Part shown: positions 7,313 through 14,258 of the stretch, piece by piece
Position numbering within the stretch: the first letter of the stretch is position 1
Layout of the letters: each line of letters begins with the position of its first letter
Source: DATJHM01 sp035493895
Lineage (GTDB): Bacteria; Chloroflexota; Ktedonobacteria; Ktedonobacterales; Ktedonobacteraceae
Length of the DNA: 18,484 bases
Direction of reading: 5' to 3'
Assembly (NCBI GenBank): GCA_035493895.1
Contig: DATJHM010000062.1
Coordinates: 1 to 18,484, forward strand
Notes under the pieces: generated by a model
The model's input: the letters and a program-made list of their open reading frames with translations, nothing else
Told to the model about the DNA's origin: nothing
The model's database searches: none
Program-made: the position numbers and the translations under genes

Positions 7313-7318
7313 AGTATA
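7313..7318 (-). promoter_or_regulatory. -10 box for the ylxP-glycosyltransferase-rfaE-murJ operon
   Basis: TATACT on the minus strand ends six bases before the ylxP start codon. A transcript starting at the usual distance would begin at or beside the ATG. The best -35 is a poor TTGCCT (7334-7339) at only 15 bases, so the promoter is tentative. Confidence 0.35.
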
Positions 7319-7492
7319 ACATAGTGCCAGCAGAGGCAACAGAGTAACAGGACTCTTCTATAGAAAAAAAGATCTATTATCAAAATTTATGATAAAAATC
7401 CGTTGTAAAGGATTCGACGCCTCTAGCCAACTCTGTTACAATCTCCATAACCAGGCAAGAACGACCCGCAATACGAACAAAGGAGTAGAAAG

Positions 7493-8203
7493 TTGATACC
7501 GACGAATACCGAAGATGGGCAGCACCGCCTCCCCATGGAAGGCATCCCTCAACCAAACCGGGCCGAAGTTCTTCAATTGCCGCGTGTGCATATTTCTTCA
7601 CACCCGGTTATGATTCATAAACTGACAGCTCTGCGTGCCAAACAAACTCCGCCCCCCGAGTTTTACCGCCTCGTCAAAGAGATCGGGGCCCTTCTGGCTT
7701 ATGAAGCAACGGAGGATCTGGCACTACAAGAGTGTGAGATCGAGACGCCGCTGGAGAAGATGCATAGCTCGCGTCTGGCCGGTGGCATCGGCGTCACGCC
7801 TATTTTGCGCGCTGGCCTCGGTCTGGCTGAAGGCTTTCGTGAAGTCATTCCTGATGTCCAGATCTGGCATCTTGGCTTGAAACGCGATGAGCGCACATTG
7901 CGTGCAGCCGAATATTATAACCAGCTCCCCTACCAGGTCGATCTCCAGATCTGCTATGCCGTCGATCCCATGCTCGCCACTGGTGGTTCAGCGATTGACG
8001 CCATCTCTATCTTGAAACGTCGCAATATCAAAAATATTTCGTATATTGGTATCATTGCCGCCCCCTACGGCGTCCTGAAGCTCTCTCAGGCTCATCCAGA
8101 CGTGGATATCTACATCGCCTCGCTGGATGAACGCCTGAACGAACTCGGCTATATCGTGCCCGGTCTGGGGGATGCTGGCGATCGCCAGTTTGGTACTTTC
8201 TAA
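7493..8203 (+). CDS. upp: Uracil phosphoribosyltransferase
   Basis: A 236-residue enzyme that makes UMP from uracil and PRPP in pyrimidine salvage. HKLTALRAKQTPPPEFYRLV, LLAYEATEDL, EIETPLEKM and VTPILRAGLG are family blocks. VDPMLATGGSA (157-167) is the PRPP loop and YIVPGLGDAGDRQFGTF at the C-terminus forms the uracil pocket. The start is a TTG at 7493 because AAGGAG (7480-7485) lies seven bases before it; the first ATG, at 7535, has no ribosome site. This gives an N-terminal extension of roughly 30 residues over the usual length of about 209. The gene stands alone, divergent from the ylxP operon. A weak promoter (TACAAT near 7437) may lie upstream. I see no clear attenuator. Confidence 0.93.
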   Translation: MIPTNTEDGQHRLPMEGIPQPNRAEVLQLPRVHISSHPVMIHKLTALRAKQTPPPEFYRLVKEIGALLAYEATEDLALQECEIETPLEKMHSSRLAGGIGVTPILRAGLGLAEGFREVIPDVQIWHLGLKRDERTLRAAEYYNQLPYQVDLQICYAVDPMLATGGSAIDAISILKRRNIKNISYIGIIAAPYGVLKLSQAHPDVDIYIASLDERLNELGYIVPGLGDAGDRQFGTF

Positions 8204-8238
8204 TCTGACATCATCGTAGAAACGCCGTTTATTGGCTC

Positions 8239-8638
8239 GTGCCGGACCCATAGGCATGAAGTGAAGCTACGTAGACCCAGTAGTGGCACGGTGGAGTGAG
8301 AACGGAACTGTGCCTGCGAACTCGCTCGACCCTTCTCGCCCTTGAGAGGAGCGGCCGTTCACTTCATGCGTATGGGTGCTACTTGTGCCGGACCCCTGGC
8401 GCAGACAAGCCGCGCCAAATACGCATCGACCGAAGGGGCACGCGGGCGGGACGAGCCCGGCCCCTACCTGTGGTGTTGAGCGGAACCGGATCACTCCTGG
8501 GAAGGGGGTACATAGGTTCCTCACCCTCAAAGAAAGGCAGAGGTAGGGACCGGGCTTTATGCCGGTCCGCGTAGCCCCACCGGCCCTCTCGGCCCTCAGG
8601 TTGATGCATATTGGGCACAAACAAGCCGCGCCTCTACG
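8239..8638 (+). repeat. Composite intergenic repeat block between upp and the small membrane-protein gene
   Basis: This 400-bp stretch carries no convincing gene. (a) A 20-bp inverted repeat with one mismatch (8246-8265 with 8358-8377) is flanked by GTGCCGGACCC at 8239-8249 and 8385-8395. (b) An inverted pair of modules follows, AGCCCGGCCCCTACCT (8454-8469) against AGGTAGGGACCGGGCT (8541-8556). (c) GGAACC/GGTTCC (8482-8487, 8515-8520) and GGACCGG/CCGGTCC (8547-8553, 8562-8568) hairpins precede C-rich tails. (d) The block GGTTGATGCATATTGGGCAC (8599-8618) runs on into AAACAAGCCGCGCC and is repeated at 14103 with few changes. Open frames through the block are translations of the repeat. Confidence 0.65.
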
Positions 8639-8701
8639 AAGATGTACGCCACGTGGAAACGTATCCTGATCAACGGCGCGTCTACGAAAGGACGAATATT
8701 T

Positions 8702-9208
8702 GTGTCAACATCATCACATGACTTCTCAGAGGAGAAGCCTGACGCGAACAAACCTGAATCGGAAGCAGCACAACTTCCCTCTTCAGACGAACAAGTAGAA
8801 GACCACGCCGCAGAAACGGCCCATGAGGCTCCCTCTGGCATGGAGGACTTACCACCGGAGGCACAGGGAGATGCGAATGGTGGTCCCCTCGGTTGCTGTC
8901 TCGGCATTACCGTGGGACTCTTATTGAGCCTGAGCATCGCTGTTGTCAGTCGACTCTATCCTGACCTGTTCGTCCACATACTCGGCGAGCAGCTCAACAC
9001 AGTGACGAAGATGCTGATGGCTCTTGTGCTCTTTGTGGGGGCAATTATTTTTGGCGTGCTCGGCTGGCGCATCGGGAAACACTTTTATCGCGAATACGAG
9101 CCCAGTCCACGCTATCTGCGCAAAATGGCCCGGCTCGAAGAGCGCGAACGCGCGGCTGCACGACGCAAACGCCGTCGCCGGAGAACAGGGACAAGCATCT
9201 CCCAATAA
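8702..9208 (+). CDS. Small two-span membrane protein of unknown function
   Basis: 168 residues from a GTG at 8702, chosen because AAAGGA lies nine bases upstream; the ATG 60 bases earlier abuts the repeat block and lacks a ribosome site. Residues 1-60 are acidic and low-complexity (many E, D, S, P). Two hydrophobic helices follow at about 64-85 (GCCLGITVGLLLSLSIAVV) and 103-124 (KMLMALVLFVGAIIFGVLGW). The C-terminal tail is strongly basic, with RRKRRRRR near 154-161, and probably lies in the cytosol. I recognise no family. The GNAT gene begins 18 bases after its stop, so the two are likely co-transcribed. Confidence 0.7.
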   Translation: MSTSSHDFSEEKPDANKPESEAAQLPSSDEQVEDHAAETAHEAPSGMEDLPPEAQGDANGGPLGCCLGITVGLLLSLSIAVVSRLYPDLFVHILGEQLNTVTKMLMALVLFVGAIIFGVLGWRIGKHFYREYEPSPRYLRKMARLEERERAAARRKRRRRRTGTSISQ

Positions 9209-9226
9209 TATTCTGAAGGGACTCAT

Positions 9227-9685
9227 ATGGGAACGTATTCTATTCGACCGGCTCATGAGGCTGATCATGAGGCCGTGGCTGGCTGCGTTCAGGCCGCCTA
9301 CGATAAATATATTGCGCGAATTGGGAGGAAACCCGCTCCTCTACTCGCGGACTACCATGCGCTCATTCTCCGAGATGTGGTCTATGTGCTTGTAAACGAC
9401 GATGAGGAAATTTGTGGCGTGCTGGTCATGATGCCTCAAGAGAACGGTATGTTTGTCGAGAATATCGCGATCGATCCGCGCTTCCAGGGACAGGGTCTGG
9501 GACGTATGCTCATGGGCTTCGTTGAGCAGCAGACACGCAGCATGCAACTCAACGCCATCCATTTGTATACCCATGAACTGATGACAGAAAATCTCCGCAT
9601 CTATCATCACCTTGGTTTCGCAGAGGAAGAACGCCGCAACGAGGGTGGATTTCACCGCGTCTTTCTACGGAAAGAGCTGATGTAA
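9227..9685 (+). CDS. GNAT-family N-acetyltransferase
   Basis: A 152-residue single-domain GCN5-related acetyltransferase. YSIRPAHEADHEAV is the usual first strand and helix. GVLVMMPQENGMFVENIAID leads into the acetyl-CoA pyrophosphate-binding loop RFQGQGLGRML (85-95), matching Q/RxxGxG/A. MTENLRIYHHLGF (119-131) is the typical motif B region. It transfers acetyl from acetyl-CoA to an amine; the substrate cannot be read from sequence. GAAGGGA lies just upstream of the ATG. It is downstream of the small membrane protein and converges with the hydrolase gene, 44 bases away. Confidence 0.88.
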   Translation: MGTYSIRPAHEADHEAVAGCVQAAYDKYIARIGRKPAPLLADYHALILRDVVYVLVNDDEEICGVLVMMPQENGMFVENIAIDPRFQGQGLGRMLMGFVEQQTRSMQLNAIHLYTHELMTENLRIYHHLGFAEEERRNEGGFHRVFLRKELM

Positions 9686-9729
9686 GACACCCATCTCTGC
9701 AAACGCACTTGACTTTCCTCTAGCTAACT

Positions 9730-10485
9730 TCATTCGAAAAAGTCGGGGAGCTGTTTGAGCGTTGACCACTGCTGGCTGTCGTGTCCAAAAATGACCTGGG
9801 AGAGGCGTTTTTTCTCGACCAGATCCAGCAGTTTATGCGTACTGGCAATAGCGCCCGCTCCATCGATATCTGTCGGACCGACAGGCCGATTAGCAGTGAA
9901 ATGAGCTTGTACAGCGACGGCATCAATGGCAAGAAGCACCGGACCGGTCTGAGGTAGATGCACGAGCACTGACTGGTGTCCGGGGACATGCCCACTGGTC
10001 TCGATGAGCTCGAGGCCCGGAAACAGTTCCGTATCACCGTCAACAAACTGGTAGCGTGAGGCGGGCTGATCCCATTGGGAACGATTAAGCGCAAAACGAG
10101 GATGGCCAGTAAGCGCTACTTCATGCTGTAAGCGCTGCGCAATGAGCAGAGCGTTGGGAAAGGCTCCAATGTTGCCCGCATGATCATCGTCGTAGTGCGT
10201 ACAGATGAGCAGATCAATGTCAGAGGGCTGCACGCCAATGGTTGCCAATTGTTCAACTACACTCTTCCTATGCTCTATGATGAAACTGCGCCCCACACCA
10301 TCTTTCACTTCCTCAGTTCTCTTTGATCCTGTCATGTTTAAAGGCCATCCACTATCAATCAGAATGTTTTTGCCATCTTCGGTCTGAATGAGATAGCAGG
10401 GAACTGGTAATATGAATGGACCTATGGTCATCGTTGCTACCTGCATAAGATAGAGCCGCTGCGGACCAGAAGGATGAGTGGTCAT
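9730..10485 (-). CDS. Metallo-beta-lactamase-fold hydrolase, N-acyl-homoserine-lactonase-like
   Basis: A 251-residue MBL-fold protein. PVPCYLIQTEDGKNILIDSG (28-46 region) is the first sheet with the conserved Asp. The metal motif reads THYDDDHAGN, giving H97, D99, D101 and H102. SGHVPGHQS supplies H166, AIDAV gives D188 and FGHD gives H235. Family HxHxDH normally has His at the third position, so this copy has Asp there. The layout, including the PGHQS block, is closest to AHL-lactonase-type hydrolases, but substrate is unknown and quorum quenching should not be assumed. AAAGGA precedes the ATG by about seven bases. Confidence 0.82.
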   Translation of the reverse strand: MTTHPSGPQRLYLMQVATMTIGPFILPVPCYLIQTEDGKNILIDSGWPLNMTGSKRTEEVKDGVGRSFIIEHRKSVVEQLATIGVQPSDIDLLICTHYDDDHAGNIGAFPNALLIAQRLQHEVALTGHPRFALNRSQWDQPASRYQFVDGDTELFPGLELIETSGHVPGHQSVLVHLPQTGPVLLAIDAVAVQAHFTANRPVGPTDIDGAGAIASTHKLLDLVEKKRLSQVIFGHDSQQWSTLKQLPDFFE

Positions 10486-10533
10486 ACGTTTGTCCTTTCC
10501 TCTAAAGAGAGATACCCACTAAAACACACGAGA

Positions 10534-10562
10534 AGTATAGCATGCTCATCGCAGCCAGGAAA
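10534..10562 (-). promoter_or_regulatory. Probable promoter of the MBL-fold hydrolase gene
   Basis: TATACT (10534-10539, minus strand) is preceded at 17 bases by TTTCCT (10557-10562), a poor -35. Transcription would start near 10527, leaving a 40-base leader that contains the ribosome site. A small stem (TATGCT/AGCATA, about 10571-10585) lies further upstream. Confidence 0.35.
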
Positions 10563-10625
10563 GCACAAAACTATGCTGAAAGCATATCTGATGATCAATT
10601 TTGATACAGTCAGAGGATTTCACGT

Positions 10626-10667
10626 GCATGTCCTCGCATTTCTCCATTCAGAGAAGCGAGAACATGC
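10626..10667 (-). terminator. Long hairpin at the 3' end of the FHA-ABC gene
   Basis: GCATGTCCTCGC followed by TTTCTC (10626-10644) pairs with GAGAA and GCGAGAACATGC (10651-10667), with one wobble and a small bulge, around the loop CATTCA. It starts 11 bases past the TAA stop of the transporter gene (10678-10680). There is no U run, so it may be a processing or stabilising stem. Confidence 0.45.
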
Positions 10668-10677
10668 ATATACGCCA

Positions 10678-13600
10678 TTAAGCGCGAACGTCTTTCGCTT
10701 TGAGCGCCAGCCCAATAATCACCATCAGCACGACAATAATCGCGGCCAGTGCCCCCCATGAGGTCACGATGCGCGTAACCGCCTCCTGATGGGTGTAGGT
10801 CGAGAAAAGTGTGCCATGATAGGTATAGTCATTGCCAAAAAGTCTATCTTTACCAACCTTATCGGCATGTACGCCAATTGAAGAGCAGAGCGCAGCCAGT
10901 GCCCAGCGTGTGGGAAAACCTACCGCCAGTATCTGTGTCAGCCAGTCTTTGAATGGGATAATCGCGCCCGCGAAAATGACTTGCGGGATGAGGATAATCG
11001 GAATGAAACTGATCGCCCAGTCGTTATTGGGAGCTAATGCCGAAATGGTCAGGCCGATCAACAAACCACCAAGAGAACAAAGCGCGATCGTGATATAGGT
11101 TTCCAGCAACACCGGTAAAAAGACCCCTTGCTGCACCGGTTCGGCTATATGAACGATAAAGAGCAGTACGGCACTCTGGAAGAGACTGAGTACGCCCAGC
11201 ACGGCTATCTTGGAGAACATGTAGGGGAGAATTCCCAGGTCGACGGCTCGTTCACGCCGGTAGATATTCGACTCTTTGACGATCTCACGCGCTCCACTGA
11301 CGCAGCCAAAGAGCACGGCCGCAAATGCCATGATGAATAGCACTTTCTGTGCGTCCGATCCAGAACTCGGCACAATAAAGTCCTGCAATGCCTGCGTCTG
11401 ACCGCCATGCTGGCTGGCGTACTGCTTCCCCTGCTGGTTATCGCGCAGGAAATTCACGACTTTCTGGCAATCGATGGTGTCTGCATCGCCTGCGTTGGGC
11501 ACCACAACGGGTCCGGCCTTTGTAATAATCTGCGACTGACATTGCACTACCTGATCGGCATTAAAAACGCCCGCGCCAATCTCGTAGCGCACCATGCCCA
11601 CCAGCAGAAGTGCCACAACCGGAGCCTGGAGCAACAATAACAACAAATTTCCGACATCATTCTTGAGCAGCTCGATATAACGTTGCGAGAGCAGCAGGAA
11701 CTGCTTCCAGGGATTGCCACGCTTCGCACGCTTGATCGGCTGCTGCGCATACTGCCCGGTTGCACGTTTGCTCGCACCTTCATTGAGCGGCTCAATCACA
11801 TATTGCTGATAGAAAGGCGAGGCTTTAAAACGGGCCTCCGCCTCCTGCGGAATGTTGGGATTATCTTTGCCTGGCTCCAGGGTACTATAGATCTCGGCAA
11901 AGTCGGTCTTCTCAAAGAATGTCTTTGCCTCGTTCGGCGGACCAAAGAAGGCCATGCGCCCTCCCTGCGCCAGAAAACAGACGTAATCACAGGCATTGAT
12001 ATTATTGGTCGCATGCGTTACCAGAATGATCGTGCGTCCACGGTCCGCAAGGCGGCGCAGCAAGAACATCATTTTGCGATCCAGACCCGGATCAAGGCCC
12101 GAGGTTGGCTCATCGAGGAAGAAGACACTCGGATTTGCCAGCAGTTCAAGTGCAATCGAGACGCGTTTGCGCTGTCCACCCGAAAGCCTGTTCACGAGCA
12201 AATGGCGGCGCTCGGTCATCTCCACGTCCTCCAACACTTCCGCAATGCGCTGCTCAATCTGCTCTTTGGTAAAGTCGCTGGGCAGGCGCATCCTGGCCGC
12301 ATAATACAGCGCACGCTGCACGGTGAGTTCACGATGGACAATATCATCTTGCGGAACGTATCCAAGCTGGGTACTGAAAGCTGCAAGGTTATGATAATAA
12401 TCCTGACCGTTATACATCACCGTGCCAGACTGCGCGGGACGCAGACCATTCAGGGCATCCATCAGGGTCGATTTACCGGCACCAGAGCCTCCCACCAGGG
12501 CCACGAACTTACGCGGCGGAATCGCCAGAGAGAGCCCATTCAATAGCACAACATCGTTGGTGCCGCTCTTCCTCAAGTCCATGGCATCGATGCGAATACT
12601 ACTACTTTCATCGTACTGCGTAAGTTCACTATTTGTATAAGTGAATCTGAAAGAAGCAATACGGATCTCATCGCCGTTCTGCAACACATGATTTGTCACC
12701 TGTTGCGCATTGACATACACATGGTTCGTACTGTTGAGATCGATCAGACGGTAGCCGCCCTGGATCTGTTCCAACCGCGCATGATGGCCGGAGACCTGTG
12801 GATGATGCAGCACGACCGTATTGTCTGCATTGCGCCCAATCGTAATCAGTGGAGCACCCAGCGGCAGAGGACGCACCTCGGGCAACGTCTCATCGGTCAG
12901 CCCAAGCCCGTCATCGAAGACCAGCGTCACCAGCGTGCCATGTTCATCGCCTATACGCAACAGATCGCCATTGACCAGCGGCTTGCGAAACGTTTCATCA
13001 CCTCGAATAGCGCGACCTTTATACAGCACACCATTCAATGTCTTGCCCCGATTGGGATGGGGATGGACAAAGATCCATTGGTTCCCCTCCTGCACAATCT
13101 GAGCGTGAAATCCGGAAATGACCGGCTCGTTAATGACGATATCATTCGCCGCATTGCGACCAACGCTGAGGACGGGTTTCCCAAGTGGAAAGCTTTGTGT
13201 GCCCGCGTGGACGTTGCTACTCACCTCCAGCATCGGGACGCCACCTTTGACGGTTTTCTCCGTCTTGTGCAAAACCTGGGCATAGGGTGAGGGCACTGGC
13301 TGCTGCATCAATGAAGGCGAAGACACCATCGGAGCACCGACCCCGTATGTAGGTGGAGGCGTTGGCTGTTGCACAAACGAAGGTGAAGGCACCATCGGTG
13401 TGCCAGATCCATACATGGGCGGAGGCGTTGGCTGCTGCATCAACGAAGGCGAAGAAACCATCGGGGCTCCACCCCCAAACATGGATGGTGTCTGGCTCTG
13501 CGTCATCTGCAAAAAGATAAATGATGTATCATCGCCTAGATTCACCATCATATTATGTTGCAATGAAATCTGTTGCACGCTCCGCTGATTGACCGTAATC

Positions 13601-13821
13601 ATACTTTTACTGGAAAGATTTTCAATCAACCAGTTTCCTTGCTCCCAGCGAATACGAGCATGTCTTCGCGAAACTTTCGGATCGAACACCACAATATCGC
13701 TAGTAGCATCACGTCCAATCTCTATCAATATTTTATTGAGAGGAAAGATCTTCCCATTCAAGGGGCCAGAAAGAAATTTTATCATGCTCCCAGATTCGGG
13801 TGCTTTATTTTCCAAACCCAT
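10678..13821 (-). CDS. FHA-FHA-FHA-ABC transporter fusion (ABCG-like ATPase plus ABC2 membrane domain)
   Basis: About 1047 residues. Three forkhead-associated domains, which bind phosphothreonine, come first: near 13-105 (IGRDATSD, SRRHARI), 198-300 (VGRNAAND, SGFHAQI) and 318-395 (IGRNADNT, SGHHARL, NSTN). A proline-rich linker of three 22-residue repeats separates FHA1 from FHA2. The nucleotide-binding domain has Walker A GGSGAGKST (about 444), signature LSGGQRKR (546), Walker B FFLDEPTSGLD (567) and H-loop THAT (602). Six hydrophobic spans follow (about 725-1040). Mycobacterial Rv1747, with two FHA domains and a similar ABC half, is the closest known design, and it is controlled by Ser/Thr kinases. 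The frame is open to 14097, but the first 75 or so codons are repeat DNA. I choose 13821, where GGAG lies 11 bases upstream and downstream of the likely promoter; ATGs at 13863 and 13851 are alternatives. Substrate unknown. Confidence 0.88.
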   Translation of the reverse strand: MGLENKAPESGSMIKFLSGPLNGKIFPLNKILIEIGRDATSDIVVFDPKVSRRHARIRWEQGNWLIENLSSKSMITVNQRSVQQISLQHNMMVNLGDDTSFIFLQMTQSQTPSMFGGGAPMVSSPSLMQQPTPPPMYGSGTPMVPSPSFVQQPTPPPTYGVGAPMVSSPSLMQQPVPSPYAQVLHKTEKTVKGGVPMLEVSSNVHAGTQSFPLGKPVLSVGRNAANDIVINEPVISGFHAQIVQEGNQWIFVHPHPNRGKTLNGVLYKGRAIRGDETFRKPLVNGDLLRIGDEHGTLVTLVFDDGLGLTDETLPEVRPLPLGAPLITIGRNADNTVVLHHPQVSGHHARLEQIQGGYRLIDLNSTNHVYVNAQQVTNHVLQNGDEIRIASFRFTYTNSELTQYDESSSIRIDAMDLRKSGTNDVVLLNGLSLAIPPRKFVALVGGSGAGKSTLMDALNGLRPAQSGTVMYNGQDYYHNLAAFSTQLGYVPQDDIVHRELTVQRALYYAARMRLPSDFTKEQIEQRIAEVLEDVEMTERRHLLVNRLSGGQRKRVSIALELLANPSVFFLDEPTSGLDPGLDRKMMFLLRRLADRGRTIILVTHATNNINACDYVCFLAQGGRMAFFGPPNEAKTFFEKTDFAEIYSTLEPGKDNPNIPQEAEARFKASPFYQQYVIEPLNEGASKRATGQYAQQPIKRAKRGNPWKQFLLLSQRYIELLKNDVGNLLLLLLQAPVVALLLVGMVRYEIGAGVFNADQVVQCQSQIITKAGPVVVPNAGDADTIDCQKVVNFLRDNQQGKQYASQHGGQTQALQDFIVPSSGSDAQKVLFIMAFAAVLFGCVSGAREIVKESNIYRRERAVDLGILPYMFSKIAVLGVLSLFQSAVLLFIVHIAEPVQQGVFLPVLLETYITIALCSLGGLLIGLTISALAPNNDWAISFIPIILIPQVIFAGAIIPFKDWLTQILAVGFPTRWALAALCSSIGVHADKVGKDRLFGNDYTYHGTLFSTYTHQEAVTRIVTSWGALAAIIVVLMVIIGLALKAKDVRA
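13285..13482 (-). repeat. Three in-frame 66-bp tandem repeats encoding a Pro-rich linker
   Basis: Inside the FHA-ABC gene, three consecutive 22-residue units read like GAPMVSSPSLMQQPTPPP, each opening with MFGG, MYGS or TYGV. Units differ at a few residues, and the second has VPSPSF. They join FHA1 to FHA2 and are likely a flexible, disordered spacer that can change copy number. Confidence 0.8.
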
Positions 13822-13863
13822 ATATATATATGCTCCTGAGACAATGGACATATTATTCTTCAT

Positions 13864-13892
13864 ATTGTAGGTGTCGCGTGGGATGGTATAAA
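13864..13892 (-). promoter_or_regulatory. Candidate promoter of the FHA-ABC gene, -35 inside a repeat arm
   Basis: On the minus strand TTTATA (13887-13892) is spaced 17 bases from TACAAT (13864-13869). The -35 lies inside the inverted repeat arm that begins at 13873, and the -10 lies just outside it. Transcription would start near 13857, leaving a leader of about 36 bases before the preferred ATG at 13821. Confidence 0.4.
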
Positions 13893-14143
13893 ACGCATCC
13901 CCTACCTGCAATAGAAAGCCGAGAGGGTCAATTGTGTCACACGGGATCGGTATGATTGACGTTTCCCCACCGACCCTCTCGCCCTTCTGCAGAGGTAGGG
14001 GATGCGTTTTATACCATCCCACGCGACCCCCACCGACCACCTTGCCCGTCCACGAACCCGTTCCGCCATTGATTGACGGGAGGTCAAACCGAACCATTCT
14101 TCGGTTGATGCATATTCGGCGCAGACCAGCCGCGCCTCATACG
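13873..14143 (+). repeat. Head-to-head inverted pair of repeat modules with shared right-hand block
   Basis: Arm 13873-13929 is the reverse complement of 13972-14027 with only a small internal difference; the 38 bases 13873-13910 match perfectly apart from a two-base insertion in the other arm. Each arm contains AGGTAGGGGATGCG and a GGGATG/CATCCC hairpin (13999-14004 with 14015-14020). The centre has a GTCAAT/ATTGAC stem (13927-13932, 13955-13960). From 14028 on comes CCCCACCGACCACCTTGCCC, then TCAAACCGAACCATTCTT (14084-14101, identical at 16653-16670), then GGTTGATGCATATTCGGCGC (14103-14122). The rest of the 437-base spacer, 14144-14258, shows no gene. Confidence 0.7.
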
Positions 14144-14218
14144 GAAATAATGAAAGATCCTCTTTATCTACGTGACATTGCAGACATGCCACGCCCCTAC
14201 AGGCTTTATAAGAAGGGA

Positions 14219-14233
14219 AGGCACAACGTGCCT
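14219..14233 (-). terminator. Short terminator-like hairpin after the chemoreceptor-like gene
   Basis: On the minus strand AGGCAC pairs with GTGCCT around GTT, followed by a pyrimidine-rich TCCCTTCTTAT. It begins 25 bases past the stop codon at 14259. The stem is short and the U run poor, so this is a weak terminator call. Confidence 0.3.
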
Positions 14234-14258
14234 ATTTGCTAGCAAGCAGCATTTCGTG

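Noticed and set aside
8267..8620. Overlapping open frames on both strands in the upp spacer
   Set aside because: They translate the GC-rich repeat blocks. The same peptide pieces appear from other repeat copies, and there are no ribosome sites or domains.
8239..8638. Complete insertion sequence
   Set aside because: Inverted ends exist but no transposase frame or remnant is visible; at most it is a non-autonomous element.
11683..12546. 287-codon plus-strand frame
   Set aside because: It is antisense to the nucleotide-binding domain of the transporter, whose Walker A, signature and Walker B motifs are clear; the plus-strand translation has no recognisable domain.
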